The position numbers and the translations under genes are program-made. This document shows, piece after piece, positions 27,321 through 36,438 of a stretch of DNA of 64,000 bases (its first letter is position 1; every line of letters starts with the position of its first letter). The DNA lies in the NCBI GenBank assembly GCA_000720375.1, contig JOAA01000019.1, positions 1 to 64,000 on the forward strand, given 5' to 3'. Under the pieces are notes generated by a model. It was not told the origin of the DNA. It worked only from the letters and a program-made list of their open reading frames with translations, and did not search any database. Origin of the DNA: Rhodococcus rhodnii. GTDB lineage: Bacteria; Actinomycetota; Actinomycetes; Mycobacteriales; Pseudonocardiaceae.

Positions 27321-27741
27321 GCCGCCTCCTCGTCCGACCGGGGTACGGGCATCTCGGGTACGTCGCGGCATCACCACAGCGTCACCACAGCTTGCGCAGT
27401 CGGGCTACTGTACCCCGATCAGGCGAAATAGCCACCCATTCTGACGGCACAGAGTCCCCGCCGACCTCGCGAACCGGTGACAACCAGGCGCGTTCGTGCC
27501 GCGCCGCGGGCATGACGTTGATCACTTTCCAACCCCTTGGACGGCAGGCGAAGTTTCCACGCCTGAACCGGCTGGTAGCGAAGAATCCGCGGCGGAACCG
27601 CGCCGCGACGGAGACTTTATCCGGCCATCACACCAGTTGTGACCAACCTGTTATCGCGGCCACAGCCAACTACGCCCGTCTGGGGGAACGGAAGCGACTG
27701 CGAGCGGGCAGACGCCACTCGCAGTCGAGCCGATCGGTCGC
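27321..27741. other. Intergenic stretch, no gene seen
   Basis: 421 bp between the leftward GGDEF-EAL gene and the end of the DUF6069-like gene. It should carry the promoter of the former. A 10-bp-stem hairpin lies at 27695-27727. No frame with a plausible start, ribosome site and coding pattern was found. Confidence 0.6.
27695..27727 (-). terminator. Hairpin behind the DUF6069-like gene
   Basis: CGACTGCGAG (27695-27704) pairs exactly with CTCGCAGTCG (27718-27727) over a 13-base loop, 14 bp past the stop of the leftward gene. Candidate terminator. Confidence 0.5.
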
Positions 27742-28134
27742 TCAAAGCGGCATGGCCCGCCGATAGGCGGCGACGCCGAACGCCGCGACGACGACGTGCA
27801 TCACGAGAAGAGCGACGACTCCCACCACACCGCCCCGGTCGAACTGGAAAAAGTCGGGAACGAACGACAACAGGACCACCGCGGGAACGAGCCACCGCAG
27901 CACGGCCGCGGGGTCATCGGCCCTCCGCCGCACGACGGCCCAGCCGACGGCACCGGCGATGATCCCCACGGTGGTCAGAAAGATGTACGGGAATGGGTCC
28001 AATGGCCCGAAATCGGCGAGATCGTCCGTCATCGCTCGGGCCGCGATGGCGATCCCGGCGTTGACGACGTTGGCCCCGACAATGGCGAGGATCACACCAC
28101 CGATGACATTCCGGGTGGCGACAGCTGTGGACAT
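27742..28134 (-). CDS. Four-helix membrane protein, DUF6069-like
   Basis: 130 residues from ATG 28134 (MSTAVATRNVIGGVILAIVG). Four hydrophobic segments (about 8-30, 50-70, 80-98, 105-125) with the 'FPYIFLTTVGIIAGAVGWAV' and 'VVLLSFVPDFF' pattern seen in small actinobacterial membrane proteins annotated as DUF6069. Function unknown. It is divergent from an HxlR regulator 156 bp away and is a likely target of it. Confidence 0.7.
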   Translation of the reverse strand: MSTAVATRNVIGGVILAIVGANVVNAGIAIAARAMTDDLADFGPLDPFPYIFLTTVGIIAGAVGWAVVRRRADDPAAVLRWLVPAVVLLSFVPDFFQFDRGGVVGVVALLVMHVVVAAFGVAAYRRAMPL

Positions 28135-28290
28135 GCGAACTCCTTCATATGGGCGTGCGTCACCCACGGCAGAACACGGGAATTGACGAGAAACCGCCAG
28201 GTCAGTGCTTGTTTTGGCGCGCTGAACCCATCATGCGCCACTATTGAAAGCCGTACAAAACGAACATTCATGTGCGCGGTAAGGAGCTCG

Positions 28291-28755
28291 ATGGACACGC
28301 CAACGAGACGCTGCACCGGAGCCGTGATGCCAATCGGCGACGAGGACTTCATCCGGGAGGTCCTTGGCCGGATCGGCGACAAGTGGAGCCTGCTGGTGAT
28401 CACGAACCTGGCCCGGGGCCCGCTGCGCTACACGGACCTCCAGCGAGCGATCACCGGAATCTCCCAGCGAATGCTGACCCTGACGCTGAGCCAGCTGCAC
28501 CGTGACGGCCTGCTGACCCGAACCTCCCACCCGGAAGTTCCACCTCGGGTGGAGTACGCCCTGTCACCCCTGGGCACCAGCTTGCTGGAAATAGTCCGTT
28601 CCCTGGTCACCTGGGCAATAACTCACCACGACGAAATCCGCACCCACCGCGAAACCACTGACACCGCAACCCCCACCAAGAACATGACCACGCAGCAGAC
28701 CGCACGCAACCACAAAGAAATGGCGCCCCAAGCAGAGAACGCCATCAGAACCTAG
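28291..28755 (+). CDS. HxlR family winged-helix transcriptional regulator
   Basis: 154 residues from ATG 28291, which has AAGGAG five bases upstream (an ATG at 28270 lacks this). HxlR domain about 20-110: FIREVLGRIGDKWSLLVITN, LQRAITGISQRMLTLTLSQL, then the wing 'VPPRVEYALSPLG'. The last 40 residues are Thr/His/Glu-rich and disordered, longer than usual. The Cys at position 8 ('RRCTGAV') sits where redox-sensing HxlR members carry one. Probably controls the divergent membrane-protein gene. Confidence 0.85.
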   Translation: MDTPTRRCTGAVMPIGDEDFIREVLGRIGDKWSLLVITNLARGPLRYTDLQRAITGISQRMLTLTLSQLHRDGLLTRTSHPEVPPRVEYALSPLGTSLLEIVRSLVTWAITHHDEIRTHRETTDTATPTKNMTTQQTARNHKEMAPQAENAIRT

Positions 28756-29107
28756 ACAGCCTTTCGCCCGCTTGACATGACCTGGGAATGCGTTGCCTTG
28801 GCCGAAGCAGCGAACCCGCGCCGCTGCTTCCAGGCGAAAAGCACCCACCGCCGATCCAGAAGAAACCCACCCCATGGAGGACTTGAAGGGCCCGACCCCA
28901 AACAACGGAGGCACGCCCCCGCCAAGCCCCACCGCTGACCCCACCGAAAAGCACCCACCGCCGGTTCAAGAGGAACCGCCCCAAGGGCCCAGGCAAGCCA
29001 AAGCGGCAAAGCCGCGACGCTGGTCCAAGCGAAAAGTGCCCAGCGCTGGTTCAGAAGGAGCCGGCACCGTGGGGGGCTTGGGGGGCTCGGCCCCCCAAAA
29101 TAATGGA
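28756..29107. repeat. Repeat-filled gap with three related units
   Basis: No gene. Three related units begin GAAAAGCACCCACCGCCG (about 28834 and 28949) or GAAAAGTGCCCAGCGCTG (about 29030), each followed by a TCCAGAAG/TTCAGAAG-like stretch. In the minus strand each can be read as 'L-x-RRWVLF', but stop codons and overlap with the tRNA argue against a protein. A GC hairpin (TTGGGGGG/CCCCCCAA, 29078-29098) closes the region. Confidence 0.55.
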
Positions 29108-29149
29108 GGGCGACCCTGCGAAGTTGCAAAGCAACGAGCAGGGTCGCCC
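29108..29149 (-). terminator. Terminator of tRNA-Tyr
   Basis: 12-bp stem GGGCGACCCTGC (29108-29119) with 29138-29149, containing an inner GTTGC/GCAAC stem. It starts 7 bp after the tRNA-Tyr 3' end and on the minus strand is followed by CCTCCATTATTTTGG, a fair T-rich tract. Confidence 0.78.
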
Positions 29150-29156
29150 GAGCCCG

Positions 29157-29237
29157 TGGCGGGTGACGGATTTGAACCGCCGTAGCTTGCGCGGCTGATT
29201 TACAGTCAGCTCCCTTTGGCCACTCGGGCAACCCGCC
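29157..29237 (-). tRNA. tRNA-Tyr (GTA)
   Basis: 81 nt with a long variable arm (class II): acceptor GGCGGGT/ACCCGCC, anticodon loop CTGTAAA (GTA) on a CTGA/TCAG stem, T-loop GGTTCAAATCC, discriminator A. Directly followed by a strong terminator. Confidence 0.96.
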
Positions 29238-29351
29238 GGGGTGAGGAAACTGTACCCAACCCCCTAAGCCCGGTGCCAACGGGTATCCCGTTGAGCGTTC
29301 AGCGGTAGCATCGCCTGGGCTTTTGGCGGATCGACTCGGAGGTGCGGTGAC

Positions 29352-29843
29352 GTGGCGGACCCGTCGTTCGACGTGGTGAGCAAGGTCGACCGGCAGGAGG
29401 TGACCAACGCGATCAACCAGGCAGGCAAGGAGCTGTCGACCCGGTTCGACTTCCGTGGCACCGGCGCCAAGATCGACTGGACGGGTGAGGAGTCGCTTTC
29501 CGTCGAGGCTGAGACCGAGGAGCGGTGTCTTGCCGCGATCGAGGTCTTCAAGGAGAAGCTGATCAAGCGCGGGATTTCGTTGAAGGCGTTCGAGTCCGAC
29601 GAGCCCAAGCCGTCGGGCAAGATCTACAAGGCGTCCGGCAAGATCCTGCAGGGCATCGCGGCCGACAAGGCCAAGGAGATCGCGAAGGCGGTCCGCGACG
29701 AGGGCCCGAAGGGTGTGCAGGCGCAGATCCAGGGTGATCAGCTTCGGGTGTCCGGCAAGAAGAAGGACCATCTGCAGGATGTGATCGCGTTGTTGAAGAA
29801 CAAGGATTTCGGTATCGCCCTCCAGTTCACCAACTACCGCTGA
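29352..29843 (+). CDS. yajQ: YajQ family cyclic-di-GMP/nucleotide-binding protein
   Basis: 163 residues from GTG 29352. Full-length Yaj[56 protein letters not shown] and the conserved end [11 protein letters not shown]. Two ferredoxin-like domains. Members bind c-di-GMP in Xanthomonas and tRNA/GTP in E. coli. Its stop overlaps the rmlA start by one base (TGATG), so the two are cotranslated although their functions are not obviously linked. Confidence 0.93.
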   Translation: MADPSFDVVSKVDRQEVTNAINQAGKELSTRFDFRGTGAKIDWTGEESLSVEAETEERCLAAIEVFKEKLIKRGISLKAFESDEPKPSGKIYKASGKILQGIAADKAKEIAKAVRDEGPKGVQAQIQGDQLRVSGKKKDHLQDVIALLKNKDFGIALQFTNYR

Positions 29844-30727
29844 TGCGCGGCATCGTCCTCGCCGGGGGGAGCGGGACCCGGCTGCACCCGATCACGCAGG
29901 CGCTTTCCAAGCAGCTGCTTCCGGTGTACGACAAGCCGATGATCTACTACCCGATCTCCGTTTTGATGCTGGCGGGGATCCGGGACATCTTGGTCATCTC
30001 GACGCCTGCTGATCTGCCGAACTTCTCCCGGCTGCTCGGGGACGGTTCGCAGTTCGGCGTGAACTTCTCCTACGCCGAGCAGGCCGCGCCCAACGGGCTG
30101 GCTGAGGCGTTCATCATCGGCGCCGATTTCGTCGGCGACGACTCGGTCGCGTTGGTGTTGGGCGACAACATCTTCTACGGCCAGGGTTTCTCGAAGATCT
30201 TGCGGAACGAGGCGTGGTCGTTGGACGGTGCCACGCTTTTCGGTTACCCGGTCAAGGATCCGCAGCGGTATGGCGTGGGCGAGGTCGATGACTCCGGCAA
30301 GCTGCTCTCCATCGAGGAGAAGCCGGCCGTGCCGAAGTCGAACAAGGCCATCACCGGTCTGTACTTCTATGACAGCCAGGTCGTGGAGATCGCCAAGGGA
30401 CTGTCGCCGTCGCCGCGCGGTGAGTTGGAGATCACCGATGTCAACGTGACGTATCTGCGTGAGGACCGCGCCAAGTTGGTCGACTTGGGCCGTGGGTTCG
30501 CGTGGTTGGACACGGGTACGCACGATTCGCTGCTGGAGGCGGGTCAGTTCGTGCAGGTGCTCGAGCACCGGCAGGGTGTGCGCATCGCGTGCCTCGAGGA
30601 GGTCGCGTTGACCATGGGGTTCATCACTGCCGACGAGTGCTACGCGCTTGGTGCGAAGCTGGCCAAGTCCGGTTACGGCGACTATGTGATGTCCGTCGCC
30701 CGGGCCGCCGGGTCAACGGGGGGCTAA
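29843..30727 (+). CDS. rmlA: Glucose-1-phosphate thymidylyltransferase
   Basis: 294 residues. Nucleotidyltransferase signature [13 protein letters not shown] (6-18) with catalytic Lys in '[16 protein letters not shown]', Mg-binding Asp in [11 protein letters not shown] and '[17 protein letters not shown]'. It makes dTDP-glucose from dTTP and glucose-1-phosphate, the first step to dTDP-L-rhamnose, which links arabinogalactan or decorates other wall polymers and natural products. rmlB/C/D are not in the window. Its 3' end overlaps the convergent anti-sigma gene by 15 bp. Confidence 0.94.
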   Translation: MRGIVLAGGSGTRLHPITQALSKQLLPVYDKPMIYYPISVLMLAGIRDILVISTPADLPNFSRLLGDGSQFGVNFSYAEQAAPNGLAEAFIIGADFVGDDSVALVLGDNIFYGQGFSKILRNEAWSLDGATLFGYPVKDPQRYGVGEVDDSGKLLSIEEKPAVPKSNKAITGLYFYDSQVVEIAKGLSPSPRGELEITDVNVTYLREDRAKLVDLGRGFAWLDTGTHDSLLEAGQFVQVLEHRQGVRIACLEEVALTMGFITADECYALGAKLAKSGYGDYVMSVARAAGSTGG

Positions 30728-31657
30728 CGCCGGGGCTGCGTCCAGCAGGTCGTAGCCGAGTTCGACATCGCCGCGGATCATCACGTCGACCGCGCGTGGT
30801 TCTCGCCTGTCCGCCATGAGCAGGCAGAACTGGATCACGTCCATGGTCATTTCGACTGTGACGCCGAGGTCCGGGCCGCCGAGCGGCAGTGTCCACGTGC
30901 CGCCACCGGGCCCGGCCAGTACGAGCCGGACGGCATTGCCTGGGCGGGCGACGCGACGGTACGCGGCCGCGTGTGGGAGCAGGCGCGCCGCGAAGTCCGC
31001 GATGGTGTGCAGGTGATCCGGTGGCGGTGGGGGCAGGTCCTTGTGTGTCACCAATGCGATGTCTCGGGCGTGGATCCAGGTTTCGTACGCACGCGACAGC
31101 ATCAGGTCGGGCGGCAGTGTCTTGTTGGTCAACGCGTAGCAGATCGCTTCGGCTTGGCGGCGCCAGTCCTGCCACGCCGTGTCTTGGCTACGCGGCATGG
31201 CCAGCAGCACGTCTGTGCGTGAGTCCGGGTCTTCGCCGGGCTGCACCGCGGGGTGGACGAGCAGTCCGAGGTGGTCGGCGACCAGGTTGTCGGTCGCGGT
31301 CAGGTGCACCACCAGGTCCAGGACGCTCCACGGCTCGTGCGCCACGACTCCTGTCCATTGGTGCGCGTCGATTTCCTTGAGCAGTGCGTCAAGTGCGGCG
31401 ACGCTGGCCGCGTAAGCCTTGGCGTAGCTTGGAATGTCGAGTGTGCCCACGGCCGTGACCATCTTCTCCCGCACTCTCTTCGGCGGCGGGGTTCCTTTGC
31501 CGGCAAGGGATTGGGCGGCTTGAGCGAACGCGCGGACTTCGGCGCGGCACGTTTCGCAGCTCTTCAGGTGGTCCTCGACGGCGTCCGATTCGTGACGGTC
31601 GCACGCGTGCATCGTCCAGGCAGCAAGCAGCGAGGACACTGCCGCGTGGTCCCTCAC
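30713..31657 (-). CDS. Anti-sigma factor: zinc-finger domain fused to a mycothiol maleylpyruvate isomerase-like domain
   Basis: 314 residues from GTG 31657 (GTGA overlap with the sigma gene stop). N-terminal ZAS zinc site His30-x3-Cys34-x2-Cys37 (DHLKSCETC) as in redox- and zinc-binding anti-sigma factors. From about 75 on, a DinB/MDMPI-type domain ([39 protein letters not shown]) and a C-terminal SCP2-like part. No membrane segment, so it is a soluble regulator. Likely holds the adjacent ECF sigma factor inactive and may respond to thiol/mycothiol state; that last point is inference. Confidence 0.82.
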   Translation of the reverse strand: MRDHAAVSSLLAAWTMHACDRHESDAVEDHLKSCETCRAEVRAFAQAAQSLAGKGTPPPKRVREKMVTAVGTLDIPSYAKAYAASVAALDALLKEIDAHQWTGVVAHEPWSVLDLVVHLTATDNLVADHLGLLVHPAVQPGEDPDSRTDVLLAMPRSQDTAWQDWRRQAEAICYALTNKTLPPDLMLSRAYETWIHARDIALVTHKDLPPPPPDHLHTIADFAARLLPHAAAYRRVARPGNAVRLVLAGPGGGTWTLPLGGPDLGVTVEMTMDVIQFCLLMADRREPRAVDVMIRGDVELGYDLLDAAPALAPR

Positions 31658-32112
31658 AGCACCGCCGCCAGCTCGCGCAGCCCGGCCCGCAGCCGAGATT
31701 TCGCTGTGCCCGCTGGGATTCCCAGCTCGATCGCGATCTGCTGGTACGTCCGGCCGCCGAAATAGGCCAGTTCGAGGGCCTGCCTGGTCAGGTCCGGAAG
31801 GGACGCAAGGACGACCGGCCGTTCGACGGTCACCCGCTGAGCGGGAATGTTGTTGTTACGCAACCATTCCACCGCCTGCCGATGAGCGAGCATGGCCAGC
31901 CAGCAGCCCAGGCTCGCCTGACCGGGCTGATACGAGAGCGGACGACTCCACAGGCTCACGAACACATTGACGGTGATGTCCTCGGCAACCGTTGCATCCG
32001 ATGTGACGCTTAGCGCGACCGCGTAGACCGTTGCGCTGTGCAGGTCGTACACCTCGGCGAGCGCGTTGTGGTCGCCGTAGGCCAACCGCTGCCGGATGTC
32101 ACCGTCCACCAT
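31654..32112 (-). CDS. ECF-family RNA polymerase sigma factor
   Basis: 152 residues from ATG 32112 (GGGATGG eight bases upstream; ATG 32124 in the same frame is the alternative). Region 2 about 15-75 (ALAEVYDLHSATVYAVALSV, FVSLWSRPLSYQPG) and region 4 about 95-150 (LASLPDLTRQALELAYFGGR, TYQQIAIELGIPAGTAKSRL). Regions 1 and 3 are absent, as in ECF factors, and region 4 keeps the promoter-recognition helix. Cotranslated with its anti-sigma factor. Downstream of htpX by 46 bp, so envelope stress is a possible input. Confidence 0.88.
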   Translation of the reverse strand: MVDGDIRQRLAYGDHNALAEVYDLHSATVYAVALSVTSDATVAEDITVNVFVSLWSRPLSYQPGQASLGCWLAMLAHRQAVEWLRNNNIPAQRVTVERPVVLASLPDLTRQALELAYFGGRTYQQIAIELGIPAGTAKSRLRAGLRELAAVL

Positions 32113-32158
32113 GACTCGGACCATCCCAGCGGAAGCGGTCCGGTTACACCGCCAGACG

Positions 32159-33022
32159 TCACAGTCCGCGACGTGCCATGTCCTCCAGTCGCCGGATTCG
32201 TTCGGCGATCGGCGGATGCGTGTCGAACAGCCGTGCAAGTTGTTCACCCGGCCGGAACGGGTTCGCGATCATCAGATGCGACTGCGACGCGATCGCCGGC
32301 TCGGGCGCCAACGGGGCCTGTTGCGTGCCGATCTCCAGTTTGCGCAACGCCGAAGCGAGCGCGAGCGGATCACCGGTCAACTCGGCGCCGGACTCGTCTG
32401 CCTGGTACTCCCGCGAACGGCTGATCGCCATCCGCACGACGCCCGCGGCGACCGGACCGAGGATCGCGATCGCCAGCATCGCCAACGGATTCGGCCGGTC
32501 CTCGTCGTCGCCACCGAACAGGCCGAACAGCATCGCGAAGTTGGCGAGGAAGCTGATCACGCTGGCCAGCGCGCCCGCGACACACGAGATCAGGATGTCG
32601 CGGTTGTAGACATGCGACAGCTCATGTCCGAGCACGGCGCGAAGTTCACGCTCGTTGAGGATCTCCAGGATCCCTGTGGTGCAACACACTGCGGCGTTGC
32701 GCGGGTTGCGGCCCGTGGCGAACGCGTTGGGCGCCTGCGTCGGACTGATGTACAGCCGTGGCATCGGCTGGCGCGCGGCGTTCGCGAGCTCATGCACGAT
32801 CCGGTACATCGCAGGCTGTTCCCATTGCGATACCGGGCGTGCACGCATCGCCCGCAGCGCGATCTTGTCGGAGTTGAAGTACGCGTAGGCGTTCACCCCG
32901 AGCGCGATCAGCAGCCCGATGACGAGGGCGGTACGCCCGAACAGGGAGCTGATCAGCAGGATGAGAGCACTCATGCCGCCCAGCAGGAACGCTGTCTTCA
33001 ACCCGTTGTAGTGACCGTGCAC
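32159..33022 (-). CDS. htpX: Membrane zinc metalloprotease HtpX
   Basis: 287 residues from GTG 33022, which has AGGAAGGAGGG upstream; longer in-frame starts have none. Two N-terminal membrane segments (about 12-28, 31-48), zinc site HELSH (133-137) with the third ligand Glu in [13 protein letters not shown], and two more membrane segments between (about 143-165, 180-198). Degrades misfolded membrane proteins, overlapping FtsH. It precedes the ECF sigma/anti-sigma pair on the same strand. Confidence 0.94.
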   Translation of the reverse strand: MHGHYNGLKTAFLLGGMSALILLISSLFGRTALVIGLLIALGVNAYAYFNSDKIALRAMRARPVSQWEQPAMYRIVHELANAARQPMPRLYISPTQAPNAFATGRNPRNAAVCCTTGILEILNERELRAVLGHELSHVYNRDILISCVAGALASVISFLANFAMLFGLFGGDDEDRPNPLAMLAIAILGPVAAGVVRMAISRSREYQADESGAELTGDPLALASALRKLEIGTQQAPLAPEPAIASQSHLMIANPFRPGEQLARLFDTHPPIAERIRRLEDMARRGL

Positions 33023-33084
33023 GGTGCCCTCCTTCCTAAGGTGCCTCTTTGAAAACAACGCTCTGGTAGGAAAGGAAGTTCCTG

Positions 33085-33849
33085 TTAGGACCCGGCGTGA
33101 CCGAGTCGCCAATACGTGGCCGGCCGCACGCTGGAGCGGTCGATGCCCCGCTCGACCAGAACCTCACGGACAGCCTGCATGACCTGACGTTCACCCGCAG
33201 CCCACACGGCGGGGCGGCCCTCAGGGAACTCCGCGTCGGCCAATGCCTTCACCAAGGGCTCAGCACTGCCCGCGGGAACACCGTTTCGATGCACCCAGGT
33301 GACGTCGAGGTCCTGTTCCTCGGCAGCGTCCTCGATCTCGACGAACGCCTTGACGGTCTTGCCGGGAAGCGCCCGCATGATCGCGCTGATCGCCGGAAGG
33401 GCGGTCTCGTCCCCGATGAGCAGGTGCCAGTCAGCGTCCGGATTCGGCTGATACGCGGGCGACGGGCCAACGAAGATCACCTCGTCGCCAGGCCGGGCAT
33501 TGGCTGCCCACTTCGACGCGGGGCCATGATCGCCGTGCAGGACGAAGTCGAAGTCGATCTCGTTCGTCTCGGGGTCGTGCCTGCGGATGGTGTACGTGCG
33601 CATGTACGGCCGGACTCGTGACATCGCGGTTCGCGCCGACTCGAGGGTGAGCGGCTCAGGCAACTCTGCCCCGGGCTCGTACAGGTAGAGCATCACGTTC
33701 TCGTCCGTGCCCGCGCCGACGAAGTCGTCGATCTGCGGGCCGCCGACCGTGATCCTGGCCATCCTCGGGGTGATCCGGTGGGTGCGGATCACCGGCACCC
33801 GCCACAGTTTGGTGGGCTGCCTGCGTGCCCGCCGCCGTTCAGTACTCAT
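33085..33849 (-). CDS. Siderophore-interacting FAD-binding reductase (SIP family)
   Basis: 254 residues from ATG 33849 (a TTG nine bases upstream is possible). FAD-binding beta-barrel with '[13 protein letters not shown]' (R-x-Y-T/S motif for the isoalloxazine), then a NAD(P)H-binding-like C-terminal domain ('[20 protein letters not shown]', '[19 protein letters not shown]'). SIP enzymes release iron from ferric siderophores in the cytoplasm. No siderophore genes lie nearby; transcribed alone, 62 bp ahead of htpX on the same strand. Confidence 0.92.
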   Translation of the reverse strand: MSTERRRARRQPTKLWRVPVIRTHRITPRMARITVGGPQIDDFVGAGTDENVMLYLYEPGAELPEPLTLESARTAMSRVRPYMRTYTIRRHDPETNEIDFDFVLHGDHGPASKWAANARPGDEVIFVGPSPAYQPNPDADWHLLIGDETALPAISAIMRALPGKTVKAFVEIEDAAEEQDLDVTWVHRNGVPAGSAEPLVKALADAEFPEGRPAVWAAGERQVMQAVREVLVERGIDRSSVRPATYWRLGHAGS

Positions 33850-33913
33850 CGCGCCCAATGTAAGCCGCCCAGCGAACCGGGAGTTCGCTGGGCGGCGACG
33901 GGCAGTTCTTGGG

Positions 33914-34210
33914 CTACTTCTCCGGTAGACGATCGAGTACCTGGCCGACCATCTGCGTCAGCGACCGGAGCTGACTGTCGACCGAGTCGAACCTTGCGTC
34001 GTGTTCCTGGAGCTTGGCGCTGTGCTCGTTCAGGATCGTGCTGTGCTCGTTCAGGATCGTCGTGTGGTCCTGCTGAGTCGCCTTGACCTCACGGAGATCC
34101 TCGCGCAGCTCCTTGACGTCGTCGTCTAACCGAAGTGTCAGCCAGCGGGTCTCGGCGTGCTGGATCTCCAGCTTCCGCAGCTTCCGCTCGATGCTGTCTT
34201 CTTCGGCCAT
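33914..34210 (-). CDS. Small coiled-coil protein
   Basis: 98 residues from ATG 34210. MAEEDSIERKLRKLEIQHAE, then a continuous heptad pattern to the end with a degenerate internal repeat (TILNEHSTILNEHSAKLQEH). No Cys, no membrane segment. Reminiscent of short phage- or cytoskeleton-associated coiled coils but no family was recognised. The start is supported by the end of coding bias upstream. Function unknown. Confidence 0.65.
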   Translation of the reverse strand: MAEEDSIERKLRKLEIQHAETRWLTLRLDDDVKELREDLREVKATQQDHTTILNEHSTILNEHSAKLQEHDARFDSVDSQLRSLTQMVGQVLDRLPEK

Positions 34211-34269
34211 GGGGTCAGTTTCGCACAGTCGAACACATGTACGGCAGATCACAGACGGGTGATTTCCGG

Positions 34270-35094
34270 TCAGCCGCGGATCTCCATCGTGCAGCACTTG
34301 GGGCCGCCGCCGGACTTCTTCAGCTCCGAGATGTCCACGAAGATCGGTTCGTAGCCGCGGGCGGTCAACTCAGCGGCCAACCCCGTTGCCTCTGTGGGCA
34401 GGATGACGTTCCGGCCGTCAGACACGGCGTTCAGGCCGAAGCACTCCGCGTCCGAGGCCGTGGCGATCACAGCATTGGGAAAGAGGCGACGCAGCACCTG
34501 CTGTGAGCCGAGTGAGAACGCGCCCGGGTAGTACGCGACGTTGGGCTCGTCCTCGTTCAGGACGAACAGCGCTGTGTCGAGGTGGTAGTAGCGGGGGTCG
34601 ACCAGGTGCAGGGACACCACGGGCACGCCCAGCACTTCCTGGGCCTCGGCGTGGGCTCCTGGGTCCGTGCGGAAACCCGTGCCTGCCAGCAAGTACCTGC
34701 CGGTCCAGGTGAAGTCGCCTTCGGCTTCGTTGATGCACGTGGGCATCACCACGTTGTGGTAGCCGTTCTCGTTGAACCACCTGCGGTAGTGGTCGGCTTC
34801 CGGTGCGCGTTGCGCGGCGCGGAAGCGGGCGCCTAGGACGCGGCCGTCGATCACGGTCGCCGAGTTCGCGGCGAAGACCATGTCCGGCAGGCCTGGCTGG
34901 GGCTCGATGGTCTCCACTTTGTGGCCGAGCTCCACGTAGGTGTCGTGCAGCGTCTCCCACTGCTTCATCACCAGGTCGTGGTCCACCGGCTTGGTGGGGT
35001 CCATCCACGGGTTGATCGAGTAGGCGACCTCGAAGTAGGTCGGCGCACACATCAGATACCGCCGCGTCGTGGGCATCCGGTCCGCAGATGTCAT
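34270..35094 (-). CDS. ddaH: Dimethylargininase (DDAH)/amidinotransferase-fold hydrolase
   Basis: 274 residues of the pentein fold: YLMCAPTYFEVAYSINPWMD, MVFAANSATVIDGRV, catalytic His in 'HLVDPRYYHLDTALFVLN' and nucleophile Cys near the end in GGGPKCCTMEIRG. It would convert dimethylarginine or a related guanidino compound to citrulline plus amine. Divergent from an Lrp regulator 66 bp away, which is likely to control it. Arginine deiminase-like or ornithine-forming activity cannot be excluded from motifs alone. Confidence 0.85.
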   Translation of the reverse strand: MTSADRMPTTRRYLMCAPTYFEVAYSINPWMDPTKPVDHDLVMKQWETLHDTYVELGHKVETIEPQPGLPDMVFAANSATVIDGRVLGARFRAAQRAPEADHYRRWFNENGYHNVVMPTCINEAEGDFTWTGRYLLAGTGFRTDPGAHAEAQEVLGVPVVSLHLVDPRYYHLDTALFVLNEDEPNVAYYPGAFSLGSQQVLRRLFPNAVIATASDAECFGLNAVSDGRNVILPTEATGLAAELTARGYEPIFVDISELKKSGGGPKCCTMEIRG

Positions 35095-35160
35095 GGATCG
35101 AAATGTATGGGTCGCTCCGGCATACGATCAAGCTCGTAGTATTGCGCTTGAGCATGCAGA

Positions 35161-35622
35161 ATGTTGCGTGTGGACTCGATAGATCAGCGAATCGTTTCGC
35201 AGCTTGTCGCCGACGCCCGCTCCAGCTACGCCGAGATCGGCAAGGTCGTCGGGTTATCGGCTCCCGCGGTCAAACGGCGGGTCGATCGCCTCCTCGACAA
35301 AGGCGTGCTCCGTGGCTTCACCGCCGTCGTCGACCCCGAGGCGCTCGGGTGGGGCACGGAGGCGTTCGTCGAGGTGCGCTACCGGGGCAACGTGTCGCCG
35401 GGGCAGATTCGCGCCAGCCTTGAGCCGCTGCCGGAGGTCGTCGCCGCCTACACCGTTTCGGGGGCGGCCGACGCGATCGTGCATCTGCGGGCCGCGGACA
35501 TCCATCACCTCGAAGACGCACTTGAACGGCTACGCGGGGTCGACATGATCGACCGGACCGTGTCCACCGTGGTGCTGTCCACTCTGCTCGAACGATCGCC
35601 GACGCCCGAGCCGCGGCCATGA
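35161..35622 (+). CDS. Lrp/AsnC family transcriptional regulator
   Basis: 153 residues from ATG 35161. N-terminal HTH (about 5-55, IDQRIVSQLVADARSSYAEI, LSAPAVKRRVDRLLDKGVL) and C-terminal RAM effector domain (about 65-145, with 'YTVSGAADAIVHLRAADIHH'). Divergently arranged with the dimethylargininase gene, so an arginine-related amino acid is a likely effector. Confidence 0.9.
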   Translation: MLRVDSIDQRIVSQLVADARSSYAEIGKVVGLSAPAVKRRVDRLLDKGVLRGFTAVVDPEALGWGTEAFVEVRYRGNVSPGQIRASLEPLPEVVAAYTVSGAADAIVHLRAADIHHLEDALERLRGVDMIDRTVSTVVLSTLLERSPTPEPRP

Positions 35623-35686
35623 GGGACTGTCCAACCAACCGGAACGCGCAGTCGAACACCAGGGTCCACACCGTACGGTTCTTGCC

Positions 35687-36436
35687 ATGACCGAGGTGTT
35701 GCTCGAGCGTGCCGACGGTGTCGCGGTCGTCACGCTCAACGTCCCGGATCGGCGCAACGCGTTGACGTTGCCCATCTCCGCCGCCCTCGTCGACGTGGTC
35801 CAGACCTGTGAGAACGACGAGGACGTGCACGCGATCGTCGTCACGGGCGCGCCGCCCGCCTTCTGCGCGGGTGCGGACCTCACCACGCTCGGCGAGGCGC
35901 ACGAGGAAGGGCTTCGGAAGATCTACGCGGGGTTCCTCGCGTTCGCTGACTGCAGTCTGCCGACCATCGCCGCGGTCAACGGTGCCGCGGTCGGCGCGGG
36001 CCTGAATCTCGCGCTCGCGTGCGACATGCGTATCGCGGGCCCGAAAGCAAGGTTTGACGCCCGTTTCCTACAGATTGGGATTCACCCGGGTGGCGGCATG
36101 ACCTGGATGTTGCAGCGCACGGTCGACCGGCAGACTGCCGTGGCCATGACGTTGCTCGGGAGCGTTCTCGACGCGGAAACCGCCGTTCAGAAGGGTCTTG
36201 CGGGGCAATTGGCCGCCGATCCGGTCGCCGCCGCTGTCCAACTCGCGGCAGGTGCGGTGAACGCCCCACGTGAGCTACTCCGTATTACGAAACAAACTTT
36301 GCGAGCGACTTCCGGCAATGTCGATCATGCGACGGCCGTTGACATTGAAGTGAGAGCGCAGGTGGCGAGCATGGCGTCGGCCGAGTTCGGTGAGCGGTTG
36401 GACAAGCTGCGATCGCGGATCACCGGCCGCTCTTAG
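35687..36436 (+). CDS. Enoyl-CoA hydratase/isomerase family protein lacking both catalytic glutamates
   Basis: 249 residues of crotonase fold. Oxyanion-hole segments are present (AFCAGADLTTL; VNGAAVGAGLNLALACDMRI). By alignment with the classic hydratase pattern FGQPEI-x-LG, the first catalytic Glu is replaced (FDARFLQIGIHPGGG), and the second, normally in LAMEMVLTG, is Ala (TAVAMTLLG). It may be an isomerase/hydrolase-like member or a CoA-binding protein rather than a hydratase. Starts 64 bp after the Lrp gene. Confidence 0.82.
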   Translation: MTEVLLERADGVAVVTLNVPDRRNALTLPISAALVDVVQTCENDEDVHAIVVTGAPPAFCAGADLTTLGEAHEEGLRKIYAGFLAFADCSLPTIAAVNGAAVGAGLNLALACDMRIAGPKARFDARFLQIGIHPGGGMTWMLQRTVDRQTAVAMTLLGSVLDAETAVQKGLAGQLAADPVAAAVQLAAGAVNAPRELLRITKQTLRATSGNVDHATAVDIEVRAQVASMASAEFGERLDKLRSRITGRS

Positions 36437-36438
36437 GT

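Noticed and set aside
28752..29771. Minus-strand open frame of 339 codons across the repeat gap
   Set aside because: It overlaps tRNA-Tyr and yajQ and consists of the translated repeat units; no coding pattern of its own.
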